A model generated the notes under the pieces. That model was not told the origin of the DNA. It made no database searches and worked only from the letters and a program-made list of their open reading frames with translations. Shown one piece after another: positions 25,393 to 33,899 of a stretch of 47,271 nt of DNA. The translations under genes and the position numbers were made by a program. Each line of letters begins with the position of its first letter. Positions within the stretch are counted from its first letter, which is position 1. The stretch comes from Demequina sp. GTDB taxonomy: Bacteria > Actinomycetota > Actinomycetes > Actinomycetales > Demequinaceae. The DNA is taken from assembly GCA_030148645.1 (NCBI GenBank), contig JASBTB010000076.1, positions 1-47,271 of the forward strand, given 5' to 3'.

Positions 25393-27104
25393 CGCACGGC
25401 TCCTTGGGGCACCACTGGCTTGTCGAGGTTGTTGTCTGCCTCTTCGTGATGGTCGATCGCCGCCACCTGCGGGTAGTGCAGGTCAAACGCGGGACGCTCC
25501 GACCGGATACGCGGGATCGACACAAAGTTGTGACGCGGCGGCGGGCAACTGGTGGCCCACTCCAGAGAGTTGCCGTAGCCCCACGGGTCGTCCTCGGTCA
25601 CCCGTGGCGCGTACTTTGCCGTCTTGTAGACGTTCCAGAAGAACGGCAACGTGGACGACGCCAGCACGAACGCCCCAATGGTGGAGATCTGGTTGAGGAG
25701 AGTGAACCCGTCTTCTGGCAGGTAGTCCGCATAGCGGCGCGGCATGCCCGCCGCGCCCAGCAGATGCTGGACGAAGAACGTGGTGTGGAACCCGATGAAC
25801 AGCAACCAGAAGTGCAGTTTGCCCAGACGTTCGTTCAGCATCTTGCCCGTGAACTTGGGCCACCAGAAGTAAAAGCCAGCGAACATCGCAAACACTACGG
25901 TGCCGAAGACCACGTAGTGGAAGTGGGCGACCACAAAATAACTGTCCGACACCGGGAAGTCGAGAACGGGCGAAGCGAGAATGACACCCGACAGCCCGCC
26001 AAAAAGGAAGGTGATGAGGAAGCCGATCGACCACAGCATCGGGGTGGCCATGACGATCTTCCCGCCCCACATCGTGCCGATCCAGTTGAAGAACTTCACG
26101 CCAGTGGGCACCGCGATGAGCATGGTCATGAGGGCGAAAAATGGGAGCAGCACCGCTCCAGTGACGTACATGTGGTGAGCCCACACGGTCACGGACAGTG
26201 CCGCAATCGCTACGGTCGCATACACCAGGCCGTGGTAGCCGAACAGAGGCTTGCGGCTGAACACCGGGAGAATTTCCGTGACGATGCCGAAGAACGGTAG
26301 CGCGATGATGTACACCTCGGGGTGTCCGAAGAACCAGAACAGGTGCTGCCACAGGATGGCGCCCCCGAAGTCCGGATTGAAGATCTGGGCACCCAACACT
26401 CGGTCGGCACCCAGCGCGAACAGCGCCGCCGTCAGCGGCGGGAAGGCCACGAGAATCAGGAGCGACGTCACCAGGGCGTTCCACGTGAAGATCGGCATCC
26501 TGAACATCGTCATGCCGGGCGCACGCATGGTGACGATCGTGGTGATGAAGTTGACGGCACCCAGAATGGTGCCGAAGCCGGTCAGCGCAAGGCCGAACAC
26601 CCAGAGGTCGCCGCCCACACCAGGCGAGTACGTCGCGTTGGACAACGGCGCGTAGGCGAACCAGCCGAATGAGGCCGCACCCTGTGGTGTGAAGAATCCG
26701 GCCACAGCGATCAGGCCCCCGAAGAGGAAGAACCAGAATGCCAGCATGTTCAGGCGCGGGAACGCCATGTCGGGCGACCCTATCTGTAGCGGCATGATCA
26801 CATTCGCGAACCCTGCGAACAGCGGCGTCGCGAAGAGCAGCAACATGATGGTGCCGTGCATCGTGAACAGTTGGTTGTACTGCTCGGCCGACTGCACTAC
26901 CTGAATGCCCGGTTTGAACAGTTCGGCACGGATGAACAGCGCCATGACGCCGCCGATGATGAACCATGCGAACGACGCGGCCAAGTACATGTAGCCGATC
27001 GTCTTGTGGTCGGTGGAGGTGATCCACCGCACCACGGCAGAGCCTCTGGGACGGCTCGGGATCGTGGGCGCGGCTTCGGCGCGGCGTTCCAACTCAATGG
27101 CCAT
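25389..27104 (-). CDS. ctaD: cytochrome c oxidase subunit I
   Basis: The catalytic subunit of the aa3 oxidase, with heme a, heme a3 and CuB. The 571-aa protein has twelve transmembrane helices. Visible elements include [20 protein letters not shown], the low-spin heme histidine in [10 protein letters not shown], the CuB/crosslink motif [17 protein letters not shown], the histidine pair [10 protein letters not shown], the K-channel region, and the heme ligands in [12 protein letters not shown]. The C-terminal tail ([12 protein letters not shown]) is the usual actinobacterial one. It starts 3 nt after the ctaC stop codon and overlaps ctaF by 4 nt. All expected catalytic residues are present. 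Confidence 0.97.
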   Translation of the reverse strand: MAIELERRAEAAPTIPSRPRGSAVVRWITSTDHKTIGYMYLAASFAWFIIGGVMALFIRAELFKPGIQVVQSAEQYNQLFTMHGTIMLLLFATPLFAGFANVIMPLQIGSPDMAFPRLNMLAFWFFLFGGLIAVAGFFTPQGAASFGWFAYAPLSNATYSPGVGGDLWVFGLALTGFGTILGAVNFITTIVTMRAPGMTMFRMPIFTWNALVTSLLILVAFPPLTAALFALGADRVLGAQIFNPDFGGAILWQHLFWFFGHPEVYIIALPFFGIVTEILPVFSRKPLFGYHGLVYATVAIAALSVTVWAHHMYVTGAVLLPFFALMTMLIAVPTGVKFFNWIGTMWGGKIVMATPMLWSIGFLITFLFGGLSGVILASPVLDFPVSDSYFVVAHFHYVVFGTVVFAMFAGFYFWWPKFTGKMLNERLGKLHFWLLFIGFHTTFFVQHLLGAAGMPRRYADYLPEDGFTLLNQISTIGAFVLASSTLPFFWNVYKTAKYAPRVTEDDPWGYGNSLEWATSCPPPRHNFVSIPRIRSERPAFDLHYPQVAAIDHHEEADNNLDKPVVPQGAVR

Positions 27105-27107
27105 GCT

Positions 27108-27971
27108 CTAACCCTCCCCGCCGGTCGGCTGGACGTCCGCGTCCTGCAGACGGTTGTACTCAAGGCCGATCGACCCGGTCTGGCCGGCATCGCGCAGGGA
27201 TTGGATGTAGGCGTCGTACTCCGCGCGAGGTACCACTTTCACCGTAAACAACATGGCCGAGTGATACTCGCCGCACAGTTCGGCGCATTTGCCCTGGTAC
27301 GTGCCTAGTTGCTGAGGAATGAACTGAATGTTGCTGGTGCGCCCCGGGATCATGTCCCGTTTGAACAGAAACGCGGGAACCCAGAATGAGTGAATCACGT
27401 CGCGCGAATTGAGCTGGATGTCGACCAGTTCGTTGACCGGCAGGTACAGAACCGGCAACGTCTCCTCGACGCCCACCTCACCGGTGAGTGTGGCCTGCAC
27501 GCCCACGCTGTACGCGTCGTCATCGAGATAGTTGAAGTCCCACGACCATTGCTTCCCGATCGCCTGAATGCGAACGTCAGGTTCGCCGGACACATCCGTG
27601 ATAGCCGCGAGGTCGGTGGCCGTCCAGCGGAACAGCACGGCGATCATCAGTAACGGCACTGCCACGTACATCAACTCGAGCGGCACGTTGGCCCGCGTCT
27701 GCACGGGCAACTTCTCGTCGTCCTTCTTCTTGCGGTACACCGTGATGGCCCACAGGATGAGCGTCAGGGTGATCGCGCCGACGATGAGAGCCGCGAGCCA
27801 CGAATAGTTCCACAGGTCGATGACGCGACCAGTTTGGTTGGTGACGCCGGGTTGACTGGGAAGACCATTGGCTTCGGCCTGGCCAGCACAGCCTGCGAGC
27901 AGGGCCGACGCCCCCACAACGAGGGCGGCAAGGCGTAGGCGACGAAGCGCTACTGGGGACAAGGTAGCCAC
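27108..27971 (-). CDS. ctaC: cytochrome c oxidase subunit II
   Basis: Receives electrons from QcrC through its binuclear CuA centre. The 287-aa protein has a lipoprotein signal peptide ending in the lipobox LLAGC, so it should be lipid-anchored. Two transmembrane helices follow (SWLAALIVGAITLTLILWAI and LMYVAVPLLMIAVLFRW) and then the outside CuA cupredoxin domain. CuA ligands are seen in HSFWVPAFLFKRD and CAELCGEYHSAMLF. No cytochrome c fusion is present. The GTG start at 27971 has TAGTAT 6 nt upstream, predicting a leaderless mRNA. It is divergent from the desulfurase-like gene with only 32 bp between the start codons. Confidence 0.96.
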   Translation of the reverse strand: MATLSPVALRRLRLAALVVGASALLAGCAGQAEANGLPSQPGVTNQTGRVIDLWNYSWLAALIVGAITLTLILWAITVYRKKKDDEKLPVQTRANVPLELMYVAVPLLMIAVLFRWTATDLAAITDVSGEPDVRIQAIGKQWSWDFNYLDDDAYSVGVQATLTGEVGVEETLPVLYLPVNELVDIQLNSRDVIHSFWVPAFLFKRDMIPGRTSNIQFIPQQLGTYQGKCAELCGEYHSAMLFTVKVVPRAEYDAYIQSLRDAGQTGSIGLEYNRLQDADVQPTGGEG

Positions 27972-27983
27972 GGGTGCATACTA
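27972..27983 (-). promoter_or_regulatory. leaderless -10 box of ctaC
   Basis: On the minus strand TAGTAT (27983-27978) is followed by 6 nt and GTG 27971. It lies 8 bp from the oppositely directed -10 box of the desulfurase-like gene, so the two polymerase footprints must overlap. Confidence 0.6.
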
Positions 27984-27991
27984 TCGCGCGC

Positions 27992-28003
27992 TACCGTTGT
28001 CGC
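27992..28003 (+). promoter_or_regulatory. leaderless -10 box of the desulfurase-like gene
   Basis: TACCGT at 27992-27997 is followed by 6 nt and ATG 28004. This supports ATG 28004 over the upstream track start at 27974, which would extend into the divergent promoter. Confidence 0.55.
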
Positions 28004-29140
28004 ATGCAAAGGTCCCGGGTTTTCCTCGATTCGGGCGGTTCTTCGCCCCTTTCCGCTCGCGTTGCCGACGCATTGCGTGCCGGTTTCGCCGACGGGTGGG
28101 CGGACCCGGGCCGTTTGGGAACCGAATCGCGCCGCGCACGGGCACTGGTCGACAGCTCCCGCGAAGCCATCGCGGACGTGGTGGGGGCTCGCCCCGAACT
28201 CGTCCACTTCACGGCCAGCCCGCACGACGCTTTCGCACGCTGTATCGCGGGCATTCACGCGGCGCGGCGGGGTCGTCACCGCATTGTGGTGTCGGCAATC
28301 GAGCGAGACGCCTTGGCGAACGCGGCTACCTTTGTGGCGCCGCACGCCGTCGACGCCGTTCCTGTCGACCAGCGCGGACATGTCAGCATCGCGGACCTGA
28401 ATACCGCCTTGCAGTCGAACGATGTGGCTCTCGCCGCGGTGCAACACGCGAATCAAGAACTCGGCACGGTGCAGCGGCTCGAGGATGTGGCACGCGCCAC
28501 CCAATCGGTCGACGTGCCGCTACTGGTGGACGCAACCTCGAGCATCGGTCACATCGATCCCCCGGCGTATTGGGACGCCCTTGTGGCGCACCCGGCGGAT
28601 TGGGGCGGGCCAGCGGGCATCGGCATCCTGGCACTCGAGCCTCACACGCGTTGGTTGCAGGCCTGGCCTGAGGGTGACGATTGGGCTCCCGGCGGCATCA
28701 GCGTGCCGCTGGCCCTCGCATCGGCCGTCGCGCTTCAGGAGCGTGAGGAGGCCCGCCATCGCGAGAGCGAACGCCTGAGCGCGCTCGTCGATCGCATCCG
28801 TGCGGCGGCCGCGCAATTGGCCGGAGTGGACGTGCTGGGCGATCCTGACGAACGTGTGCCACACATCGTCACCTTCTCGTGCCTGTATGTGGACGGCGAA
28901 GCGTTGCTGGGCGAACTCGACCGACGCGGATTTGCGGTGGGATCGGGATCCGCGTGCGTCTCGGGAACGCTCGAACCGTCGCGGGTGTTGGCCGCCGTGG
29001 GCGCACTGACTCACGGCAACGTACGTGTGGCGCTCCACCCAGGTATCTCGGAGGACGACGTCGTTCGCTTCCTGGTCGAACTACCCGACGCCCTTGACGC
29101 CGTGCGCACGCGAATCGGTGCGCCGCGTATCGTCTCGTGA
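28004..29140 (+). CDS. cysteine-desulfurase-like protein lacking the PLP lysine
   Basis: A 378-aa class V aminotransferase-fold protein that resembles NifS/IscS cysteine desulfurases. The family landmarks are present: FLDSGGSSPLS at the N-terminus, the histidine/asparagine region AAVQHANQELGTVQRLED, the PLP-binding aspartate in LLVDATSSIGHIDPP, and a C-terminal catalytic-cysteine loop GSGSACVSGTLEPSRVL. But where these enzymes read SAHKxxGPxGxG, this protein reads VAHPADWGGPAGIG, and I find no lysine anywhere in the sequence. It therefore cannot form the internal aldimine with PLP. It may act as a sulfur carrier or scaffold, or use PLP non-covalently; these are guesses. It overlaps the tusA-like gene by 4 nt (GTGA). 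The start is set by a -10 box 6 nt upstream. Confidence 0.8.
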   Translation: MQRSRVFLDSGGSSPLSARVADALRAGFADGWADPGRLGTESRRARALVDSSREAIADVVGARPELVHFTASPHDAFARCIAGIHAARRGRHRIVVSAIERDALANAATFVAPHAVDAVPVDQRGHVSIADLNTALQSNDVALAAVQHANQELGTVQRLEDVARATQSVDVPLLVDATSSIGHIDPPAYWDALVAHPADWGGPAGIGILALEPHTRWLQAWPEGDDWAPGGISVPLALASAVALQEREEARHRESERLSALVDRIRAAAAQLAGVDVLGDPDERVPHIVTFSCLYVDGEALLGELDRRGFAVGSGSACVSGTLEPSRVLAAVGALTHGNVRVALHPGISEDDVVRFLVELPDALDAVRTRIGAPRIVS

Positions 29141-29385
29141 GCGCACAACCGGCCGAAGCCAACGCCATGGTGGACGCCCGCGGCACCGCGTGCCCACTGC
29201 CCGTCATCATGTTGGCCAGGGCCGCCGAAGACATGCCGTCGGGCACCCAGATCACCGTGTTGGCCACCGACGTTGCCGCCCGCTACGACGTTCCGGCGTG
29301 GGCGCGCATGACAGGAAACGACTTTGTGGGGGAAAGCGAAACGGACGGCGGGGCGTTTGCCCTCACCGTCCGTTTGCGACGCTGA
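29137..29385 (+). CDS. tusA: TusA-family sulfur carrier protein
   Basis: An 82-aa protein with the TusA/SirA fold. It carries the signature DARGTACPLPVIMLARA, in which the cysteine of CPLP accepts a persulfide and passes sulfur on. The start is GTG, overlapping the stop codon of the desulfurase-like gene, so the two are translated together. I recall database entries in related actinobacteria named as fused desulfurase/TusA proteins, so this pair may be a split form. The final acceptor is unknown; candidates are tRNA thiolation, molybdenum cofactor or Fe-S assembly. It converges with the IscA-type gene, 5 bp away. Confidence 0.85.
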   Translation: MSAQPAEANAMVDARGTACPLPVIMLARAAEDMPSGTQITVLATDVAARYDVPAWARMTGNDFVGESETDGGAFALTVRLRR

Positions 29386-29390
29386 CGTGG

Positions 29391-29744
29391 TCAGCTGAAC
29401 GAGTCACCACACGCGCACGAACTCTGTGCGTTGGGGTTGTCGATCGTAAAGCCCTGCTTTTCGATCGTGTCTGCGAAATCGATCGTCGCACCATCGAGAT
29501 ACGGAACCGACATCTTGTCCACGACCACCTGGACGCCGTCATAGTCCCTGACCGCGTCACCGTCGAGTTGGCGCTCGTCGAAGTAGAGTTGGTAGATCAG
29601 ACCAGAGCAGCCACCAGGCTGAACGGCCAAACGCAAACGCAGGTCGTCGCGGCCCTCCTGTGCGAGGAGACTCTTGACCTTCGACGCGGCCGCGTCGGTG
29701 ATGACCACGCCGTGCGCCGAAACCTCAGTTACGGTGTCTGCCAT
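29391..29744 (-). CDS. erpA: IscA/ErpA-type iron-sulfur insertion protein
   Basis: An A-type carrier that delivers [4Fe-4S] clusters to target enzymes. The 117-aa protein has the HesB/IscA fold with its three conserved cysteines: one in QPGGCSGLIYQLYFDE and two in the C-terminal SSCACGDSF. This is the Rv2204c position relative to ctaC. Likely clients encoded nearby are LipA and NadA, both [4Fe-4S] enzymes. A good ribosome binding site (GGAAGGAG) precedes the ATG, so the mRNA has a leader. It converges with the tusA-like gene and lies in the same orientation as the glycerate-kinase-like gene upstream. Confidence 0.92.
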   Translation of the reverse strand: MADTVTEVSAHGVVITDAAASKVKSLLAQEGRDDLRLRLAVQPGGCSGLIYQLYFDERQLDGDAVRDYDGVQVVVDKMSVPYLDGATIDFADTIEKQGFTIDNPNAQSSCACGDSFS

Positions 29745-29837
29745 ATGGCGACTCCTTCCATGACGAATTGTCTCTAGGGTACGACGATGCCCGCCGCCCT
29801 GTGAACCACAACACCGCCGCGGGCGGGTTTGTGCCCG

Positions 29838-30887
29838 TCAGCGCCACGTCCACGTGTGCGCGACGCGGCGCACTCCTTCCAGCAGGCCCGCTGGACCTTG
29901 CGCGGCCTCATGTGCCGAGGCCAATCCCGCAGCCATGAGGTCCCGGCGCCCCACGTTGACCGCCGTGCTCAGCATCGTGGCAGGCACCCCGGCGTGCGCC
30001 GCCACGGTCGCCACGCTCGCCGCCACGCCCGTATCGAGCGCCGTCGGGGTCAGATCGCCACCTACGCCGACCACCAGGTCCGCATGTGCTGCAGCATCGG
30101 ACAGGCCCGACGCCTCGGCCAGGTAGTGCGACGCCGCAACGATGCGCGCGCCGAGCGCCGCCAGCGCGTAGGCCAAGCCGCCTGCCGCTCCGGTACCCGG
30201 CTGGTCCGACAGCCGAGGCGGCCCCACGAGGGACTCATGGCCAGCGACCGGGTCGGCGCCGCGCGCGATGTCACCCCAGCGTTGTTCCTGGTACTGAGCG
30301 GCTGCGGCGAGTGGGCCGTCGCCTTCCCGGCCACCAATTAGGGCCGCACTCATGCCATGAAAACCCAAGAGCGGTCTGTTCGACGTGGCAAGTACCACCA
30401 GGTCGAGGCCCCTGAGGGATTCCCTCAGGGCGGCAAGCCCACCGCGCCACAGGTCCGTGGCGTCGCCCGCCGGGGCCTCGTCCCCCACCGGAATCACCAC
30501 CGTGATCGGCACGCGCGCTTCCCGCGCCGACGCCGTGGCGGCAGCAGTGGCGAGCGAGGCGCTGTTCGGGCCCCGAGTCACCGGGGCGCCCGTGGCAGCA
30601 AGGGCCACGAGTGCCTCCGACAGTGCCCGGGGGTTCCAGCGTGACGCACCACTGCCGGGTGCCAACCACTCCGTGGCGCCCCGGGCCACCACGTCGACAC
30701 CTTCCACGAGCGATCGTTGCCCCGACCACGCATCGGCGGTGCGGGGGCCGCCGCCGCCCACGGGCAACGCGTCGACGGACGACCCCGGCGCCGCCTCACG
30801 CCATGCCTCACGTACTGCCAACGCCGCCGCGCACGCATCCAGTGCCTCCTGCCCCGGCCACCCGTTGACCGCCGCCACCACTCGCAT
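29838..30887 (-). CDS. glycerate-kinase-like protein (Rv2205c type)
   Basis: A 349-aa protein related to the GlxK glycerate kinase family. The C-terminal third has the family pattern QPGTGAAGGLAYALAALGARIV, then ADLVVGVGGDLTPTALDTG. In active glycerate kinases the last motif usually reads as TGEGxxDxQS followed by GK; here the acidic GEG and the lysine are missing, so the catalytic site appears altered. The N-terminus MRVVAAVNGWPGQEALD is unlike the usual DSFKGSLSA of true kinases, also a loss of function marker. I chose ATG 30887, supported by CAGACT 7 nt upstream. The function is unknown. The gene is divergent from nadA. Confidence 0.75.
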   Translation of the reverse strand: MRVVAAVNGWPGQEALDACAAALAVREAWREAAPGSSVDALPVGGGGPRTADAWSGQRSLVEGVDVVARGATEWLAPGSGASRWNPRALSEALVALAATGAPVTRGPNSASLATAAATASAREARVPITVVIPVGDEAPAGDATDLWRGGLAALRESLRGLDLVVLATSNRPLLGFHGMSAALIGGREGDGPLAAAAQYQEQRWGDIARGADPVAGHESLVGPPRLSDQPGTGAAGGLAYALAALGARIVAASHYLAEASGLSDAAAHADLVVGVGGDLTPTALDTGVAASVATVAAHAGVPATMLSTAVNVGRRDLMAAGLASAHEAAQGPAGLLEGVRRVAHTWTWR

Positions 30888-30900
30888 GCCGACAAGTCTG
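30888..30900 (-). promoter_or_regulatory. possible leaderless -10 box of the glycerate-kinase-like gene
   Basis: On the minus strand CAGACT (30900-30895) is followed by 7 nt and ATG 30887. The box is weaker than the TANNNT examples elsewhere in the window. Confidence 0.35.
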
Positions 30901-30948
30901 CACGCTCGCGGCCCAAGGGTCCGACACAGTGTCAGCTCGCGCGCGTGA

Positions 30949-30960
30949 AACAATGGGGAC
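30949..30960 (+). promoter_or_regulatory. possible leaderless -10 box of nadA
   Basis: AACAAT at 30949-30954 is followed by GGGGAC and ATG 30961. The layout is nearly the same as at ctaE (CATAAT-GGGGGC-ATG). The G-run is too close to the ATG to be a ribosome binding site. Confidence 0.4.
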
Positions 30961-32166
30961 ATGACGCAGACCTTCCAGGAACCCGAGGCATCGCCTGCGC
31001 TACTCCTGTTGGGGCGGCGCACCGATCCGATGTCCGAGCGCGGGGTGGATTGTCCGGGGGACCTGCCCGAACCCTCCGACCCCGATCTGGTGGAGCGCGC
31101 GCGCGAGGCAAAGAACGCGCTCGGCAACCGGGTGTTCATCCTTGGCCACCACTATCAGCGTGACGAGGTCATCCAGTTTGCCGATGTGACGGGCGACTCG
31201 TTCAAGTTGGCTCGCGATGCGGCTGCCAGGCCCGAAGCCGAGTTCATCGTGTTCTGTGGCGTGCATTTCATGGCGGAAAGTGCCGACATTCTCACGTCCG
31301 ACGACCAGGCCGTGATTCTTCCCGACATGGCCGCCGGCTGCTCCATGGCGGACATGGCGGGTATCAACCAAGTCGAGGACGCGTGGGCTCAACTCGATGA
31401 GGTGGGTATTGCCGCCCGCACCGTGCCGGTCACGTACATGAACTCGACGGCGGCCATCAAGGCCTTCTGTGGTCGCCACGGCGGCGCCGTGTGCACCTCC
31501 TCCAACGCCGAGGTGGCGCTGCGGTGGGCGTTCGAGCGGGTCGGGGGCGTAGATGGCGACGGCAAGGTACTCTTCATGCCCGACCAGCATCTGGGCCGCA
31601 ATACTGCGGTGCTGCACCTTGGCCTCGGTCTCAACGACTGCATCGTGTGGGATCCGCGCAAGCCGCTTGGTGGCAACACACCCGGAGAACTCGCAGCCGC
31701 CCGCGTGATCCTGTGGAAGGGCCACTGCTCCGTGCATGGGCGATTCCGTAAAGACAACGTGGACGCCTTGCGGGCTAGTGTGCCCGCCATCAACATCGTG
31801 GTTCACCCCGAGTGCACCCACGAGGTCGTGACCAGCGCCGACTACGTCGGCTCTACCGAGTACATCATCAAAGCGCTCGAGGCCGCAGAGCCGGGCAGCG
31901 CATGGGGAATCGGCACCGAGTTGAACCTGGTGCGCCGCCTCGCCAACGCCCACCCGGACAAGCAGGTGCACTTCCTGGAGGACACCGTCTGTTTCTGCTC
32001 GACGATGAACCGCATTGACCTGCCCCACCTGGTGTGGACCCTTGAGTCCTTGGTGGCGGGCAACGTGCCCCACCGCATCGTCGTGGACAAGACCACCCAG
32101 GAGCAGGCGCGCATCGCGCTCGACCGCATGCTTGCGCTGCCAGCCGCGGAACCGGAAAAGGACTGA
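30961..32166 (+). CDS. nadA: quinolinate synthase
   Basis: Condenses iminoaspartate with dihydroxyacetone phosphate to make quinolinate for NAD. The 401-aa protein is the longer form of the family. Landmarks are ILGHHYQRDEVIQFADVTGDS, FCGVHFMAESADIL, LPDMAAGCSMADM, YMNSTAAIKAFCG, FMPDQHLGRNTA, HPECTHEVV and EDTVCFCSTMNRI. The cysteines in the second, sixth and last of these segments are the usual [4Fe-4S] ligands. nadB and nadC are not in this window, so the NAD genes are not clustered here. The next gene, DUF3043, lies 40 bp downstream on the same strand. Confidence 0.95.
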   Translation: MTQTFQEPEASPALLLLGRRTDPMSERGVDCPGDLPEPSDPDLVERAREAKNALGNRVFILGHHYQRDEVIQFADVTGDSFKLARDAAARPEAEFIVFCGVHFMAESADILTSDDQAVILPDMAAGCSMADMAGINQVEDAWAQLDEVGIAARTVPVTYMNSTAAIKAFCGRHGGAVCTSSNAEVALRWAFERVGGVDGDGKVLFMPDQHLGRNTAVLHLGLGLNDCIVWDPRKPLGGNTPGELAAARVILWKGHCSVHGRFRKDNVDALRASVPAINIVVHPECTHEVVTSADYVGSTEYIIKALEAAEPGSAWGIGTELNLVRRLANAHPDKQVHFLEDTVCFCSTMNRIDLPHLVWTLESLVAGNVPHRIVVDKTTQEQARIALDRMLALPAAEPEKD

Positions 32167-32206
32167 CAGCCGACGCCACCACTGGCCCGGCTTATGAGAG
32201 GACGAT

Positions 32207-32776
32207 ATGGCACGCAAGGAAAAGCCCGAGGAACTCTCCGTGGAGGAGGCGGCCGCAGGCAAGGGCCGTCCCACGCCCAAGCGCCGCGAGCAGGAGGCTG
32301 CTCAAAAGCGCGCGCTTATCGCGGACCCGAAGGCAGGTGCGAAGGAGCGCCGGGCTCGCCTGCGAGAGCAGCGCGCCAAGGAACAGCAAGCCATGCTGAC
32401 CGGCGACGAGCGTCACATGCCCGTCGAGCACCGTGGACCCGTGCGCCGCTACTTGCGTGACTTCATCGATGCCCGCACCAGCCTCGGCGAGTTCGCACTG
32501 CCCGGCTCGATTGTCTTTGTCGTGGCGTCGCTGTTCTTCAACTCTGCAAACTCCAACGTGGGCACTCTCATCATCCTCGGCTTCTACGCGCTCGTGTTGG
32601 CCGCCATCGGCGACACCTTGTGGGCGATGCGCACGATGCGTAAGCGGGTCGTCGAGAAGTTTGGCGCCGACGCCCTGGGTCGGGGGTGGCGTCTGTATTC
32701 GGCTGCCCGCATCATGAACCTGCGTCGGCTACGCGTGCCGAGGCCCGTCGTTGGCCGCGGCGACTACCCGGTCTAG
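32207..32776 (+). CDS. DUF3043 membrane protein
   Basis: A 189-aa protein matching the actinobacterial DUF3043 family of unknown function. The N-terminal 75 residues are strongly charged and probably coiled ([36 protein letters not shown]). After [20 protein letters not shown] come two transmembrane helices ([15 protein letters not shown] and [20 protein letters not shown]), then a basic cytoplasmic tail. A ribosome binding site (GAGAGGA) precedes the ATG. It probably shares the nadA transcript. I cannot suggest a function. Confidence 0.85.
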   Translation: MARKEKPEELSVEEAAAGKGRPTPKRREQEAAQKRALIADPKAGAKERRARLREQRAKEQQAMLTGDERHMPVEHRGPVRRYLRDFIDARTSLGEFALPGSIVFVVASLFFNSANSNVGTLIILGFYALVLAAIGDTLWAMRTMRKRVVEKFGADALGRGWRLYSAARIMNLRRLRVPRPVVGRGDYPV

Positions 32777-32853
32777 ACGGACTCCGACGCTCGTCGAGCG
32801 CATGCGGGGCACACCAGTGTCGAAACGTTACGACTGCGGGCGGCACGGGGCGA

Positions 32854-32865
32854 TAGGGTGAATTC
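32854..32865 (+). promoter_or_regulatory. leaderless -10 box of the aldo/keto reductase gene
   Basis: TAGGGT at 32854-32859 is followed by GAATTC and ATG 32866. There is no Shine-Dalgarno sequence. Confidence 0.55.
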
Positions 32866-33882
32866 ATGATCAACTATCGCTATCTGGGCAACTCCGGACT
32901 CAAGATCACCGAACTCACCTACGGCAATTGGATCACGCACGGTTCGCAGGTCGAAAACGCCCAGGCTGCGGCGTGCGTCAAGGCGGCGCTCGACGTGGGC
33001 ATCTCGTCTTTCGACACGGCCGATGTCTACGCCAACACCAGGGCCGAAACGGTCCTGGGCGACATTCTCAAAGGCGAGCGCCGTGAGAGCCTTGAGATCT
33101 TTACCAAAGTCTATTGGCCCACCGGCCCCGGCGGAGCCAACGACTCTGGACTTAGCCGCAAGCACATCATGGAGTCCATCGACGGCTCCCTGAGGCGCCT
33201 CCAGACCGACTACGTGGACCTCTACCAGGCCCACCGCTACGACGTCGAGACGCCTCTCGAAGAGACGATGCAGGCTTTCGCAGACGTGGTCCACCAGGGC
33301 AAGGCTCACTACATCGGGGTAAGCGAGTGGACGGCTGACCAGATCCGTGCAGGAGTCGCTCTCGCGAAGCAATTGGGCTTCCAACTCATCTCCTCGCAAC
33401 CCCAGTATTCGATGCTGTGGCGGGTCATCGAGGATGAGGTCGTGCCCGCCTCCAGGCAGTCGGGGGTCGGCCAGATTGTGTGGTCTCCCGTGGCGCAGGG
33501 CGTGCTCACGGGCAAGTACAAGCCGGGTCAGCCGCCGCCGGTCGGCTCGCGAGCCACTGACGAGAAGGGCGGCAAGCGTTTCATCGGCCGCTTCTTCGAG
33601 AACGAGGCACTCCTGGAGCGGGTGCAACGGCTCCAACCGATTGCCGACGAACTCGACCTGAGCATGGCGCAACTGGCGATCGCCTGGGTTTTGCACAACG
33701 ACAACGTGGCTGCCGCCATCATCGGCGCCTCCCGACCCGAACAGGTGCACGAAAACGCGAAGGCTTCCGGCGTTCAGATTCCCGCCGAACTCATGACAAG
33801 GATCGATGACGTGCTGGGCGACGCAGTGGAACGCGACCCGGGCCTCACAGCCGCTGGGGCACCCACGGGGCGCCCCTCCTGA
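32866..33882 (+). CDS. aldo/keto reductase, potassium-channel beta-subunit-like
   Basis: An NADPH-dependent carbonyl reductase of 338 aa. The catalytic tetrad is visible: Asp and Tyr in SFDTADVYANTRAE, Lys in EIFTKVYWP and His in YQAHRYD. Further segments are YIGVSEWTADQI, QPQYSMLWRVIEDEVVP, VWSPVAQGVLTGKY and the cofactor-binding AAIIGASRPEQVHENAKASG. The MINYRYLGNSGLKITELTYG opening is that of the AKR6/Kv-beta group. The substrate is unknown. It is a single-gene unit ended by a very strong hairpin. Confidence 0.92.
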   Translation: MINYRYLGNSGLKITELTYGNWITHGSQVENAQAAACVKAALDVGISSFDTADVYANTRAETVLGDILKGERRESLEIFTKVYWPTGPGGANDSGLSRKHIMESIDGSLRRLQTDYVDLYQAHRYDVETPLEETMQAFADVVHQGKAHYIGVSEWTADQIRAGVALAKQLGFQLISSQPQYSMLWRVIEDEVVPASRQSGVGQIVWSPVAQGVLTGKYKPGQPPPVGSRATDEKGGKRFIGRFFENEALLERVQRLQPIADELDLSMAQLAIAWVLHNDNVAAAIIGASRPEQVHENAKASGVQIPAELMTRIDDVLGDAVERDPGLTAAGAPTGRPS

Positions 33883-33899
33883 GCGCACCGCCTTCGACA

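Noticed and set aside
25335-26300. 321-aa plus-strand ORF opposite ctaD
   Set aside because: Antisense frame, extremely rich in Arg, His and Glu; ctaD is unmistakable.
29137-29140. Desulfurase-like/TusA junction as a sequencing frameshift of one fused gene
   Set aside because: Both frames have sensible ends: a stop codon at the natural C-terminus and a proper start in a GTGA overlap, like other gene pairs in this window. A true split is the simpler reading, though the fused homologues keep this open.
31000-32280. 426-aa minus-strand ORF opposite nadA
   Set aside because: Antisense to nadA, whose cysteine ligands and motifs are complete.
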